Origin: Metopolophium dirhodum
Taxonomy: Eukaryota > Arthropoda > Insecta > Hemiptera > Aphididae
Assembly: GCF_019925205.1 (NCBI RefSeq)
Contig: NC_083560.1
Span: 7,440,001-7,504,000 of the forward strand
Reading direction: 5' to 3'
Length of the DNA: 64,000 bases
Below the pieces are notes generated by a model. It searched no databases and had not been told where the DNA came from. It saw only the letters and a program-made list of their open reading frames with translations. The translations under genes were made by a program, and so were the position numbers. Position 1 is the stretch's first letter. Each line of letters starts with the position of its first letter. Positions 7,842-18,881 of the stretch are shown here, piece after piece.

Positions 7842-9077
7842 ATGGATGACTCGTATTTAGACGTAGCAGCCGGCTATGTCGACGAGTGTAAAATAACACA
7901 AAAGAATTATCATTCGTTCACCCCATATTCAAACATGTCTTTTTCTAATAACGATGAAATTAGGATAAGTGTTTTAAACATGGATTCTTACACTTTTCCG
8001 TGTGAGAGTTATCTGTACATCGAGGGAAAAGTAAATAAACCTACCGATGCTGTTGGAGACGTTAGTTTTTCGAATAATGGATTGGCGTTTTTATTCTCCG
8101 AAATGCGATACGAGATAAACGGAGTAGAAGTACAGAAAATAAAATCACCCGGAATTTCGTCTTGTTTGAAAGGTTACTGTTCATATACTCCAAACGACTT
8201 GAACGCGCTGGAGAATGCGGCTTGGGGGTCGTCGTTGGGTAGTAACGATAATAATAAAAATTTCATGGCCAACAATGTGTTTACCGGCTGCGTTCCACTG
8301 AAACATCTATTTGGATTTTTTGAAGATTACAAAAAAATATTACTTAATTGTAATCAACAATTGATTTTGAATCGCTCGTCAACCGATTTCGACACATTAC
8401 ACGTTACTGATAACTCTGAGAAAAATAAAAAAATTACCGTCGAACTGACTAAGATATTATGGAAGATGCCTATTATCAAAGTTAGTGATAAAGAAAAGTT
8501 AAGACTGTTAAAAATATTGGATTCTCGTAAAACGTTATCGTGTGCGTTCAGAACCTGGGATCTCTGCGAATATCCAGTGCTACCTAAAAATACTTCACAT
8601 TCGTGGACTGTAAAGTCTAGCAATTTACTCGAAAAACCTAGATTTGTATTGATAGGATTTCAAACGGATCGAAAAAATAATATAACACTCGATGCCGGTC
8701 GATTTGACCACTGTAGGTTGAAAAATCTTAAGGTTTACTTAAATTCTGAAGCGTATCCGTACGAAGATTTCCGAGCAGACTTCCAAAACAAACAAACTTC
8801 GATACTGTATAAAGCTTACACAGATTTTCAAAAATCTTACTACGAAAGAGACTACTGCGAGCCGTTACTGTCAAAACATATTTATCAAAACCATGTACCA
8901 ATCGTCGTTGTCGATCTATCGCATCAAAACGACAATGTGAAGTCGTCAACCGTGGACCTACGTATTGAATTTGAGACTGATATTACCATACCTGAAAAGA
9001 CTGCAGCCTATTGTCTCATCTTACACGACCAAATTATAACTTATAATCCATTTAATGGTGATGTAAGAAAATTGTAA
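7842..9077 (+). CDS. Major capsid protein (F54H12.2-like, probable double jelly roll), element 1
   Basis: 411 residues, last gene of the plus-strand block. The N-terminal half has the signature seen in Polinton capsid proteins often annotated as F54H12.2-like: NDEIRISVLNMDSYTFPCESYLYIEGKV, quoted here as NDEIRISVLNMD and SYLYIEGKV, followed by FLFSEMRYEINGVEV. The C-terminal half has FVLIGFQTDR and a long loop, and ends in an LI-hydrophobic strand. It would form trimers that tile an icosahedral shell (family knowledge). The frame is intact. AATAAA at 9089-9094 is the likely poly(A) signal. Element 2's copy lies beyond the window end. Confidence 0.88.
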   Translation: MDDSYLDVAAGYVDECKITQKNYHSFTPYSNMSFSNNDEIRISVLNMDSYTFPCESYLYIEGKVNKPTDAVGDVSFSNNGLAFLFSEMRYEINGVEVQKIKSPGISSCLKGYCSYTPNDLNALENAAWGSSLGSNDNNKNFMANNVFTGCVPLKHLFGFFEDYKKILLNCNQQLILNRSSTDFDTLHVTDNSEKNKKITVELTKILWKMPIIKVSDKEKLRLLKILDSRKTLSCAFRTWDLCEYPVLPKNTSHSWTVKSSNLLEKPRFVLIGFQTDRKNNITLDAGRFDHCRLKNLKVYLNSEAYPYEDFRADFQNKQTSILYKAYTDFQKSYYERDYCEPLLSKHIYQNHVPIVVVDLSHQNDNVKSSTVDLRIEFETDITIPEKTAAYCLILHDQIITYNPFNGDVRKL

Positions 9078-9282
9078 ATAGTTTGTAAAATAAAAATACT
9101 TTTTTTTAAATTTCATGTTTTTTCTTTTTATTATATAATAAAATGTCATATTACAATAAAATATTACATTATGTTTTAATACAAAAATAATGACATAAAA
9201 AAAAATAAAAAAAAAAAACAATATTGTAAATATAAAGTTTTATAAATTATTGACAACAATATGAAAATTACATAATAAAATA

Positions 9283-10029
9283 TTATAGATGAAAACTTAA
9301 TCTGCGGGTTGCTTTTGCCCTTTTACGTGCTAGGAATGCCCTCGTCGTCAGCCTGTTGACTTCAGGCTAAAAAAATTTGTTTTCTTTAGTATAAAATAAT
9401 ATGTAAAAATAAAATTGTATTACCTTAGTTTCGATCGAAGAAGATAACCAACCCCTTGCCAATTGTTTGACTGCTTTAATCTTCAAATCTGCTATTAAAC
9501 AAAGACCAGCGAACGGAAGTTGTTCTTTCAATTCTTGGACATTGATACGGGTCAAATAATCTTCAACATCGTTTATTTTTGTATCTTTGGGTAACGGCAT
9601 TTCCTTTCCAAGATACATTGCAATTTTACTGGCCTGATTTAATGCAGTAGACCGTGTGTATACATTTTTCATCTGAATAACTTCTTCAATGGCATCACTT
9701 AATTGCAAGATCCTTAAAACATTCTCTTTAGTTAATTGCACATCTTGATCCTGTTGCAAACACTTTATTGAGAGAACGTTGTCACCGTTGTATTCTTCTA
9801 TTGATATCAATTTAAACTCCTCCAACAGTAAATGAGATGGTAGTAAAAAATTTATGTTGTTAAGAGCTATATTTAGAGATTTATATAATTCAACACTCAT
9901 TTTAACACACTGCAAATTATTTGAGACGCATATAACGCAATTTAACAAAAAATCAGGATCTAATCCTATATTTATAAAAATATTGCTATCAACAAAAAAT
10001 GTAGTACAATCGATCAGATTATTAGCCAT
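9283..10029 (-). CDS. LIDC-family protein A, spliced, element 1
   Basis: Proposed exons 10029-9424 and 9366-9283, joined across a 57-bp phase-0 intron (AAG|GTAATA ... TTTTAG|CCT); 229 residues. Not recognised. It opens MANNLIDCTTFFVD, then GLDP, and is a shorter relative of the genes at 10329-11433 and 52434-53404, which share LIDC[TS], a short strand, G[IL]DP and a helix-rich remainder. The second exon gives an Arg/Lys-rich tail (FLARKRAKATRR), which suggests a nuclear or nucleic-acid contact. Reading through the intron instead would add about 18 hydrophobic residues. It faces the capsid gene tail to tail. Confidence 0.75.
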
Positions 10030-10328
10030 TTTTGTTATGTACGTTCACGACTGTCTCGAAAGAAGTTAGTAATAAGGCACACGCGACTCGTTTGACGGAA
10101 GACTCACGACTGTCTTGTGGTGTGATACCGGGGGCGCTAATACCGCTAGTATTAATGGGGTGGGTGTATTTAGATAGGTGAATCTCAAGGTGGTCCCGCC
10201 CCTTTTATGGGCGGGAGTAAAAACATATATGATTTAGAGAAAAAAGATTTTTTTATTTTTTAAATATTATACAAACTGTATATCAAAACATATAATGACA
10301 TAATATGACATAATTATATGATATAATA
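10030..10328 (-). promoter_or_regulatory. Upstream region of LIDC gene A with GC-box palindrome
   Basis: Spacer between the two LIDC genes. At 10195-10215 there is a perfect 7-bp palindrome, cccgccc / gggcggg, around a TATA-like core (read on the minus strand: CCCGCCC ATAAAAG GGGCGGG). It lies about 170 bp before the start of gene A, so it could be a GC-box plus TATA promoter. The motif 'acgactgtct' occurs twice upstream of the start (near 10047 and 10108). The rest, 10220-10328, is AT-rich with nothing recognisable. Confidence 0.45.
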
Positions 10329-10554
10329 TCAAAACAAATATTGAGAAAAACAACTGTTTTCGTCTGCTATATTGTCGGCTTCTATTGGTGTCATCGCTGA
10401 ATCATATGTCTCGAAAAAATCCTAAAAAAAAATTAATACAATTATATTCAAGGTTTCAAATGATTATAATATACTTTCTTTACTTTTAAATTTTTTGTTT
10501 CGTCTCTGGCGGGGGCGGGTCCATCGTATTCATCGTTCACCTGATTATAAAGTA

Positions 10555-10586
<32 letters not shown>

Positions 10587-11433
10587 TATAAGATTACCGT
10601 CTTCTTTGACTGTTTGCTTGGCCGAGACATACAACTCTGAGTAAACGGAGGCGAGAAGAAATCTTCCGGACCGTAATTTTCTTCGACACCCTAATTAAAT
10701 AGATACTTTAATATAATTAAAATAAATAAAAATCACGCATTCATACTTTTAATGATTTATTAAGTTTCTCCATCCAACCGATTGCTAGTTGGTCAGTTGC
10801 AAGCAGTTTTATCTGATTTATAAAACTATATTTGTTCTTCGGTACATGTTTAGATATTAATTCAATTTGAATTCCTTTGATTATTGCTACAAATTCTTCG
10901 AATGTCGCGTCTTTTTCAATATTATAATCATTTTTAAAATATTCCGTTATCTGATCAAGTTGTAATAGAATCATTGGCCGTACGACCATCGTTTTTCTGC
11001 TTACGGTTTCGAAAATAGTCCACTCCATGTTTTGAATTGCCATTAGTTCTTTCGGACTTAATAAAATTCTACATCCATGTTCAACTTTTGATTCTATCAC
11101 CAACATACACTCCCCTCTATATATCATAGACGTAAGCAAAACAAATTCGTTCTCCAGAAAAATAAATCTTTTGTATTTTACTGTAGTATCCAGTATATGT
11201 GATAGAATATGCCCCATCAATGAATATATACGTTTCAAAAAGTCCACGGAAATGTTTACAAAACGCGACGGAGTAATTATGCGTACAGAGACATTGAACT
11301 CATGTGTAGGATCGATGCCGACTTGTAAAAACTTGCGATTTACAAAATCGATTGTGTAGTTGGTACAGTCGATGAGTTCGGCCGGTGGTGCAGGCGCAAT
11401 ATATTTGTATACCCGTTCACTGCTTGAAGCCAT
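10329..11433 (-). CDS. LIDC-family protein B, four exons, element 1
   Basis: Proposed exons 11433-10747, 10690-10598, 10540-10484 and 10421-10329, all joined at phase 0 with GT...AG introns of 56, 57 and 62 bp; 309 residues. Not recognised. It has an N-terminal Pro-rich stretch (YIAPAPPAELIDCT), then IDF--RKFLQVGIDP, SRFVNISVDFL, LMGHILSHILD, KYKR, ESK---GCR and TIFE---RK. These positions match the element 2 gene at 52434-53404 closely. The first exon carries the whole conserved domain and the small later exons give an acidic, low-complexity tail. No membrane segment or signal peptide is visible. The third intron includes an (ATT)n tract (about 10557-10587). Downstream exons rest on splice consensus and frame only. 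Confidence 0.72.
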
Positions 11434-11659
11434 TTTTATACACTGTGTTACAACTTGTCACTATGAAAGGAAAACTGCGACTGAAGATTGCGCGTGGTTC
11501 AGTCGGGGTTACAGCTATACGGGGTAGGGAGGTTGATGGCGGTGGTGGTCTGCCGAGGTAGTGGGGGGTGGACAGCCGAACATTATACACGAATATTTTT
11601 TAAATAATTACTTTCTGACGTACACATATTAATTGTATTGTGATAACGCGTGATAGGGT
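11434..11659. other. Upstream flank of LIDC gene B
   Basis: On the minus strand this contains AATCTTCAGTCGC about 50 bp before the ATG, close to AAAATCAGTCGC upstream of the element 2 homologue; TCAGT could be the initiator. Further out the sequence becomes rich in CCACC. No gene is seen. Confidence 0.4.
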
Positions 11660-12033
11660 TGTGCTGTGTGGTATGGCGGGTGGAGTGGTGGTCTGCCTGG
11701 GTGGAGTGGTGAACTGCCAGGTGGGGTGGTGGTGGTCGGTCCGGGTGGAGTGTGTGTGACGGTGGAGTGGTGGTGGTGGTCGCCCCCGGGTGGAGTGGCG
11801 ATCGGTCCGGGTGGAGTGGTGGTGGTGGTCGGCCGGGTGGAGTGGCGGTCTGCCGGGGTGGAGTGGTGAACTGCCAGGTGGGGTGGTGTTGGTCGGTCCG
11901 GGTGGAGTGTGTGTGACGGTGGAGTGGTGGTGATGGTCGCCACGGGTGGAGTGACGGTCGGTACGGGTGGAGTATGTGTGGCGGTGGAGTTTGTGTGGAG
12001 TGGAGTGTCGCCTCTATGGACCCACTTACTACT
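11660..12033. repeat. GGTGGAGTG-rich minisatellite at the right end of element 1
   Basis: Imperfect units of 21-45 bp built on gggtggagtg, tggtggtggt and cggtcc. A longer block (…gtggtgaactgccaggtgggg…) occurs near 11706 and again near 11866, a higher-order duplication of about 160 bp. Long open frames on both strands here are an effect of the repeat. Upstream of the LIDC gene in element 2 there is also a CCACC-rich stretch in the same orientation relative to the gene. Confidence 0.85.
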
Positions 12034-12837
12034 TGTTGGGCTGTTCGGCAATAGTCTTAGACAATTTCATAACATGTGGTTCATAGGTGTAGAGTACTAG
12101 AGTACTCTTGCCACAAATATTTTTTATGTGATTCAACCCTGAAAAATACATTTTTATTTGTTGTGCTGTCTGAGAAAACTTAGGTATACGAGTTAGATTT
12201 TTTTGTTAAACAACATTGAATGACAGATAGTACTTAAATACACATATTCAGATTAATTTCAAATTTTGAACATTTTCGATACGACCATGCGCAATACATC
12301 TAATTTTTTTTTTAAATGGTAAGATCAATTTTTTTTACATATTTGGATAGAGTATTTCTTACAGTAGTCACAAGTGGGTCACTGTATAATGGACGGTGTT
12401 AAATTTGAACCAACCTAACCTACTATATTCACTTTGTCCATCAGAGTATGATGTCCATCAGCTTAGACACAAAAATTTAATATTAAGATAAAACTACATA
12501 ACTAACAAATATAATGTAAATATATAATACTGTAAAAACCACGTCTTATCCCATAACTATGTAATCTTAATTTATAACTTAATTATCCATTAATAATAAT
12601 TTAACCACAACCACAGACTAATTACCTAGCTATTGAAGCCTTTATTCTGAATATTATAAAAAAAAAAACTTAATTTTATATAAATATATAAAAGTAAAAA
12701 ACTAATAAATTGAATTGTAATATACTGTGTGTCCTAGAAATTGGGTACACTCTATAACTTAGTTACCTATATTACTCAGTACTCTGTATATATTTTAGAA
12801 TTCTGTCTGCAGGAGATTGATGATCCAATAGTCTATA

Positions 12838-13486
12838 ATTTTACTTGACCGTTGTCAATACCAGGCAAAGTCGGAGCAAAGCTAAGTACGATCTTTTATT
12901 TTTATTGTTCGTCATAGAGACTTTTTAGATAGTTTGTTAAGTCTGGCCTATACAAAGTTCTTAGAAAGTTATATTCAACAATGGCTATTTCGGTAAGTGG
13001 TAACTCCTTCTTTGTATTATACAAAATAATGATAATTCAGTGATAATAATTCCATTCAATTCATAAGAATATGCAATTTGTCATCAATGTTTTCTTATGA
13101 CGTTATCACTTGAAATCATCGCCCGTAAACCGACGAATATTATAAAATATTCTGTATTTAAATAATTATATTATATTTTCTATTTGTATAAAATACATTT
13201 ACGAAAACATTATTATGTTTTATAAATATATATATATAGGTCAACTACAAACAATTTCTCGTTACCACATTGTAACGCTGTTTAAAAGAAAACTTTATGC
13301 GTGCTCAGCGCGCCACTTCCTACCGAAAAATATAGGTATTATTTCTATCTATCAATATAAATTTCGAAAAATAAAGTGAATATAAAATATAAATCCATAT
13401 TCACTTACATGTTACATATAGTTAAATACATTATATTTTGAAATAGAATAAAGTTAGAATTATGTAACCTAGGTGAAATGTGGTAT
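12838..13486 (+). repeat. Module U, exon-like start
   Basis: U copies lie at 12838, 23905 and 38214 (the last one shortened at its start). Each holds ATG GCT ATT TCG followed directly by GTAAGT (ATG at 12981, 24044 and 38263), which resembles a first coding exon with a strong splice donor, and downstream a polypyrimidine tract ending in acag (about 14520). No open frame continues, so this may be a copied gene start or the leader of an unknown transposon. Confidence 0.5.
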
Positions 13487-14098
13487 GGTCGACAGAGTCC
13501 TACCCCCACCTCCACGCGGTGCCGACTGGAAATGGAATTCCGGTTCCGGCTAACGGGGGAGGCACAGAAGGCAAACTGTATAAAACCGAACATCGGCGGG
13601 TCAACACCAGCGACCAGAGGGCCAACATCGCCCTCCAAAAACCGACAACAGACCGAAGGCTCGATGCGAAGACGACCGGGAAGGTTAGACGGGGACCCAG
13701 GGGCTAGTAAACCAGCGGCCCAGTATCATCATCCGAAACAGCGGCAGGCGTGCCCCGGGGCATTAGTAAGAAGCCTACAGCACGGCTTGGTCACCGTCCG
13801 GGTGATCGCGATTGATGGGGAAGGGCGCTCGGGCCGAATGCCTCAAGTCTCCGCCGACCGGCGACCCAACGCATCGAGGAGCAGTAGCAAGACACACGGA
13901 GGAAACAGATGGACAACTAGGAAATCAACAACGGCGACATGCGAACTCCACAACAGCTCAAGGAGAAGACGCGACGAACGAGAAGTCAAGACTGGCGGAC
14001 AGCGAAGCCGGGTCGAGAACCGACTGACAAACGAAATCAGCAGGCCTTCAGCCAAAATGTTATTTCTCCCCGATAAAATGTATTCCTGTATTCCATGT
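13487..14098 (+). other. GC-rich insertion inside module U, possible retrotransposon fragment
   Basis: About 610 bp of GC-rich sequence begins after gtaacctaggtgaaatgtggtatgg and ends before ctcccacgggt. The same flanks are almost joined at 38761-38822, so this is an insertion in unit 1 or a deletion in unit 3. A frame from 13478 to 14131 runs through it but is Arg/Ser/Gly-rich and matches no family I know. Composition is unlike the neighbours. It could be part of a non-LTR retrotransposon 5' region; I cannot confirm that. Confidence 0.5.
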
Positions 14099-17000
14099 AC
14101 TCCCACGGGTTTGCGTTATATGTTGATGTAATTAATTAAAAATATTAATATTATACCAATGATTTAAATATTTTAATACAATTTGTTGCAGTACCAAATG
14201 TGTAACATTATAATATTCAAATACAATAAATAATTTTCTAACACTTTGAATTTTTATAATACAGTGTTGGCAATTTATTTTAATACATTTCCAATTAGTA
14301 TACAACTAATAAATATATTAAATTTAAATCTATTTATTCATAAATCATAATACTCTGTAAACATTATACATGCCATGATACATCTTAATGATACCAAAAA
14401 ACTAAATAATACATTTTATATACACATATAAAAATATTAAATACATTTAAGATAAATACTATCAAAAAACTACTGTTGTTGTGCTTATAATTTTTTAACA
14501 AATTAAATTGATGTTTTTTTTTTACAGATATTTAAAATATTTAAACAATTAGTAGTTTGTAAGCATTTGAACCTTTTGATGGCCTTAATATGGTTTAACA
14601 ATACAAAATGTTTATTTATTCATATTGTTAATGTTTTGTAATTCTAAATCTTTGAAAAAGTCTTCATTACTTGGTGTATATTGTGATACAAAACACTCAC
14701 AAGATTCTGTATTTAGGTACTGTACTTTTAATTAAACTGATGTATCAATCCAATCCACTGTTAATTGTATGAAATGTGATAAATATTATAATTATTAAAA
14801 TCAGTAAATTTTTAATAGTTGATTGTTTGATTACAATTAATTCTAATCCGGTCAAATTTATTTGAAATAGCTCCACAGTTAAGCAAAACCAATTTGAGAG
14901 GTTAAAATCTGGACTAAAATCCACAGAGTATAACATCAGCAGAAATAATTCAGGACAAATTATTTGTTATACTTGCATATTCTCCATCAATGACATATTG
15001 TTGCCATTTACTGTATCTAAATAAATAACATAAATATAAAATAATTTAATATATCAATAATCTCAAATAAGAAACAAGAGTTATGATACTTCTAAAACTT
15101 ACCTACAAATGTTTACACATGTTTATTGTTAAGTGAAAGTATTGAAAAATAATCCAGGATTTGATTTGTCTTGTAAATTGTGACGTATACCTATGTCATA
15201 ACACATTTACATACAATCGAGCAACACAACACATAGGTAATAAGGCAATTTAAATACAAATATAATCTTGAATAAATCTCTAGATGTAACTGTAAGCTTG
15301 GTAAATTTGCAGGTAAATATTTTTTTTTACTAATAAAATTAGCATGAGAGTATGTGACACCTAAAATTAAACATCATAACGAGACGAATATTCACAAGTC
15401 ATAACAACTGATATAATATTATAATACTTACATAATATTATAGTTGATATAAAAATATGTAATACGTTCTATGGTAATACATCCGGACGTTTAACTCGCC
15501 CACAAGTACTGATAGTGCATTATATTAATATAGTATCAAATATTTTAAGTTATCACTATTAATTACCATCACATTAATTAATAAATTTGATTTTATCGAC
15601 ATTGTGCTTTATCGTCTACACTCTACGACAATAATATGGTCTATGATAGTATCACGGTTTGTTGTTGATGTATAATGCGTTATAAGTACCTAATTAATGT
15701 GATGTGATTAATTTGGAATTTATTTTAGGTACCTATTATAGGTCAATTATTTTTTTAATACCATAGATAAGTATATAATATGTTTTAAGCCTAGACAGAC
15801 GGGTGCCAGTTAAAATCGCGAAAAAATAAACGCAAAAGTCAAAATCGCGAAAAAAAAACAGCGAAAATAAAAATATTCTTTTCGGTATATTTTTCGTAAA
15901 AACATTAAAATACGTCAAAATACTATAAAAAAATACAATTTAAATTTGATATTTTTCCTAAAATTGCAAAATATATAACATAGACAGACATACCGTCTCC
16001 GCTCAGAATCGTTTTTCTTGTACAATGATATTATATCATTGAATTCAAATTTAATACCATCCATTATACAGTGCCACACTTGTAACCTAATGTAGGTACA
16101 GCAGAGCGACATCCACTTGCCCACCTTTTTTTTTCTATGAATGTCAATAAAACGTTATTTGTTGGGAAAACAGCTTGAAAATGTAATACAAGGCTCCTAC
16201 TATATTGTAACAATGACATTTGAAAAATATTAAAAATCCTTTAACGCAGTTATTTTTACAACAATTTAAAGTTCAAATCTTGACAAAATACAGAAAAATC
16301 ACGAAAATTAGCAAATTATTTTGAGTTGAGAATTCAAAAAAATATTTCTTTTTAAATCTAAGATTTGAAATTGTTATACAAGATTATTCATAAGTTTGTC
16401 TATCTTTATCAACCAAAAAAATTTCTACAAGCAATTCAAATTAAATTTTTATGAGCGTTTAAAGTTCATACTTTTACAATATTGGATATTCACTCGATTT
16501 CTCATGTAATGGTTTTGTTATTTTATTGTTATTCAAAAACGAATATATAACTATAGATACATGGAAATTTTACTGAATGTGCATATTTTCATTTGCCTAT
16601 ACACCATAAAATTTTGAAAATAATTTGACACTTTTTGAGCTGTTTACGGACATAGTAAGTTTTACATTTTTTTAGTTTTTTTTTTCTATAAATATCAATA
16701 ACATTTTATTTGTTGGATAAAAAAGCATGAAAATTTAATACAAGGCTCCTGATATATCGTTGTAAAATTTAATAATTATTTTGTAGTTGAAAATGTATAA
16801 AATGTTCAACTTTTATAGCGAAGCATTGAAAATTTAAAACATGGTTCCACGTAAATAGATTATATATAAATTACTTTGTTCACAATAATTTCATCAAATA
16901 TATTTAGTAATATCATAGGCTGACTGACCATTTTAGTTCGGAATCGTTTTTCTTATACTATATCATTGAATTCAAATTTAACACCATCCATAACAGTGAC

Positions 17001-18881
17001 CCACTTGTAATCTTCTGTAAACATAGTGTGAGCACGAGTGTTAAGATTAATACAATTGTTCACGTGTGTGTGACAAGCTGGCAAAATGCGCCAAATATAT
17101 CAGTGAGAGCTTTGTGATCGAAGTATTGTTCGTGCGTGGCTGACTGCTGAACCGAACATCGCGCTCGTTCCCGTTTGGCGGTGATACGGCCTGGTGTTAT
17201 ACCAAAAACCAAAATCGACTTTGTCAAAAAATTTTCTTACCTAACCGAGTAACTGTTGAACAAAATCCAAGCACTTTTACTGTTCTAAAAGGTATTAACA
17301 AACACAAAAAAAACACACACATCATTGTAAAATCAATACATTCATCACTCCGCTCAGAATCTAAAAATAGTCCATAAAGTATGAGACTATGTGACATTAT
17401 TTTGTTATTCAAAAATTGCAAACAATTAATTTGTACCTACTAGAAATGTATTATAATAATATCGTTATTACTGAGTTACTCTGTATAATGTGAAATTGGC
17501 TGAAATGTATTCACTAATACTGAATTCAACAACATTTAGCTATAAAAGTAAACATTTTATAAATTTTTAACTACTAAATTATTTGTAAATACTCAATTTG
17601 TTAAGTTTCGTCAAAATTCAAACATTGAATGCTTATAAAAAAAAATTATACTTTTAATTTTTAATTTTATCTAATCATTGATCAAACAAAATATTATTAC
17701 ACTATTTCTGAATTAAACGTGAATATATTTATTTTTTACATAGCAGTTATTGTATTGATAATAACATTCTAATACTATAAAATCACAATATTATAATTTA
17801 TAATAATATAATATTCATACGAATGTGTTTTGTTATTTATTATTACGTTTCTCGTGTGATGTTGATTACTATTTTATAGAAATGGTTTCAATTAAACAAA
17901 GTGTGAAATAATTCATTTTCATGAAAAACACGATTCTCTAAGTGGACACAACACATACAATTAATAGTTATTTATTAATACATATTTATGATTCATAAAT
18001 TTTCTTACATCTGCTCAGAATCGTTTTTTATCGAATGCAATCATTGCATTCAAATTGAGTAGGTACTGTAATAATACACTATTCTGTCCGAGGATCAAAG
18101 GACAATGACAAATTTACCTTAATCATATTTTTATAAAGAAAATTAGGTACCTGACATAAAAATAATAATTATTCAATAAAGTATCTATAGTAAAAACCTC
18201 AATAACCACAATTTATTTATAAAATGCACACAATATATTATTATGTAGCCAATAATATAAATTATACGAAATTAATTTTAAAACTATTGACAATTTTGAA
18301 TTTTGAAATAATTTTAAATAATTTTAAATAATTCAAATAATTTTGAACCTCCTCAATGCACCAACAATACTCACTTTCCAATCGAATAAGATACTTGGTT
18401 AAACAAGATTCGTGGTTATAACTAAACATAATAGTATTATATAAATGCGTGAGTTCATCAGTCGATGTATTCAGTCACTTAATCGCAAATACCCTATACA
18501 CAAATAAAATTTTAAAATATAACACAATACTAAAATCGTTCTTCGTTTAAATATTTAATTTCGTCCAAATACGAACATAAAATAACTATAAAAAGGAAAC
18601 TATCTGTTATATTTTTTGGTTACATAATAATCTACGTATGTGGAACCCAATTTTAAATTTCAAATAAAGCCTTAGCCATAAAAGTTAAACATTTTATATA
18701 TTTTTAATTACACATTTTTAAATTTTCAATTTTATAAATGCTGACAAAAATCTAACTTACAGATACTGAACAAGATACTGAAGTTAAAATCGAAGCATCA
18801 TATCGAATACTTATCGTGTACAAAGACACAAAAATAAAAAATAATAAAATTGGTTAGAGGATGTCGCTCTGCTATACGGTA

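Larger units (their letters stand above)
1..12033 (+). mobile_element. Polinton/adintovirus-like element 1 (left end outside window)
   Basis: The stretch holds the diagnostic set of a Polinton or adintovirus-like element: protein-primed B-family polymerase, chromodomain integrase, packaging ATPase, adenain-like protease, penton-like and double jelly-roll-like capsid proteins. All visible reading frames are open. The left end lies before the window. The right limit is set at 12033 because the next bases begin a host repeat block that recurs at 22655, 36417 and 45254. No terminal inverted repeat or 6-bp target duplication could be identified, so the right end is approximate and could lie anywhere between about 11440 and 12033. 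Confidence 0.85.

Noticed and set aside
11629..12051. Long open frames on both strands over the GGTGGAGTG repeat
   Set aside because: They follow from the repeat itself (Thr/Pro or Gly/Val runs), occur on both strands and have no domain.
14745..14936. 63-codon frame repeated at 39439-39642
   Set aside because: Belongs to module U; the third copy (about 24590) is interrupted, and hydrophobic AT-rich sequence gives such frames by chance.
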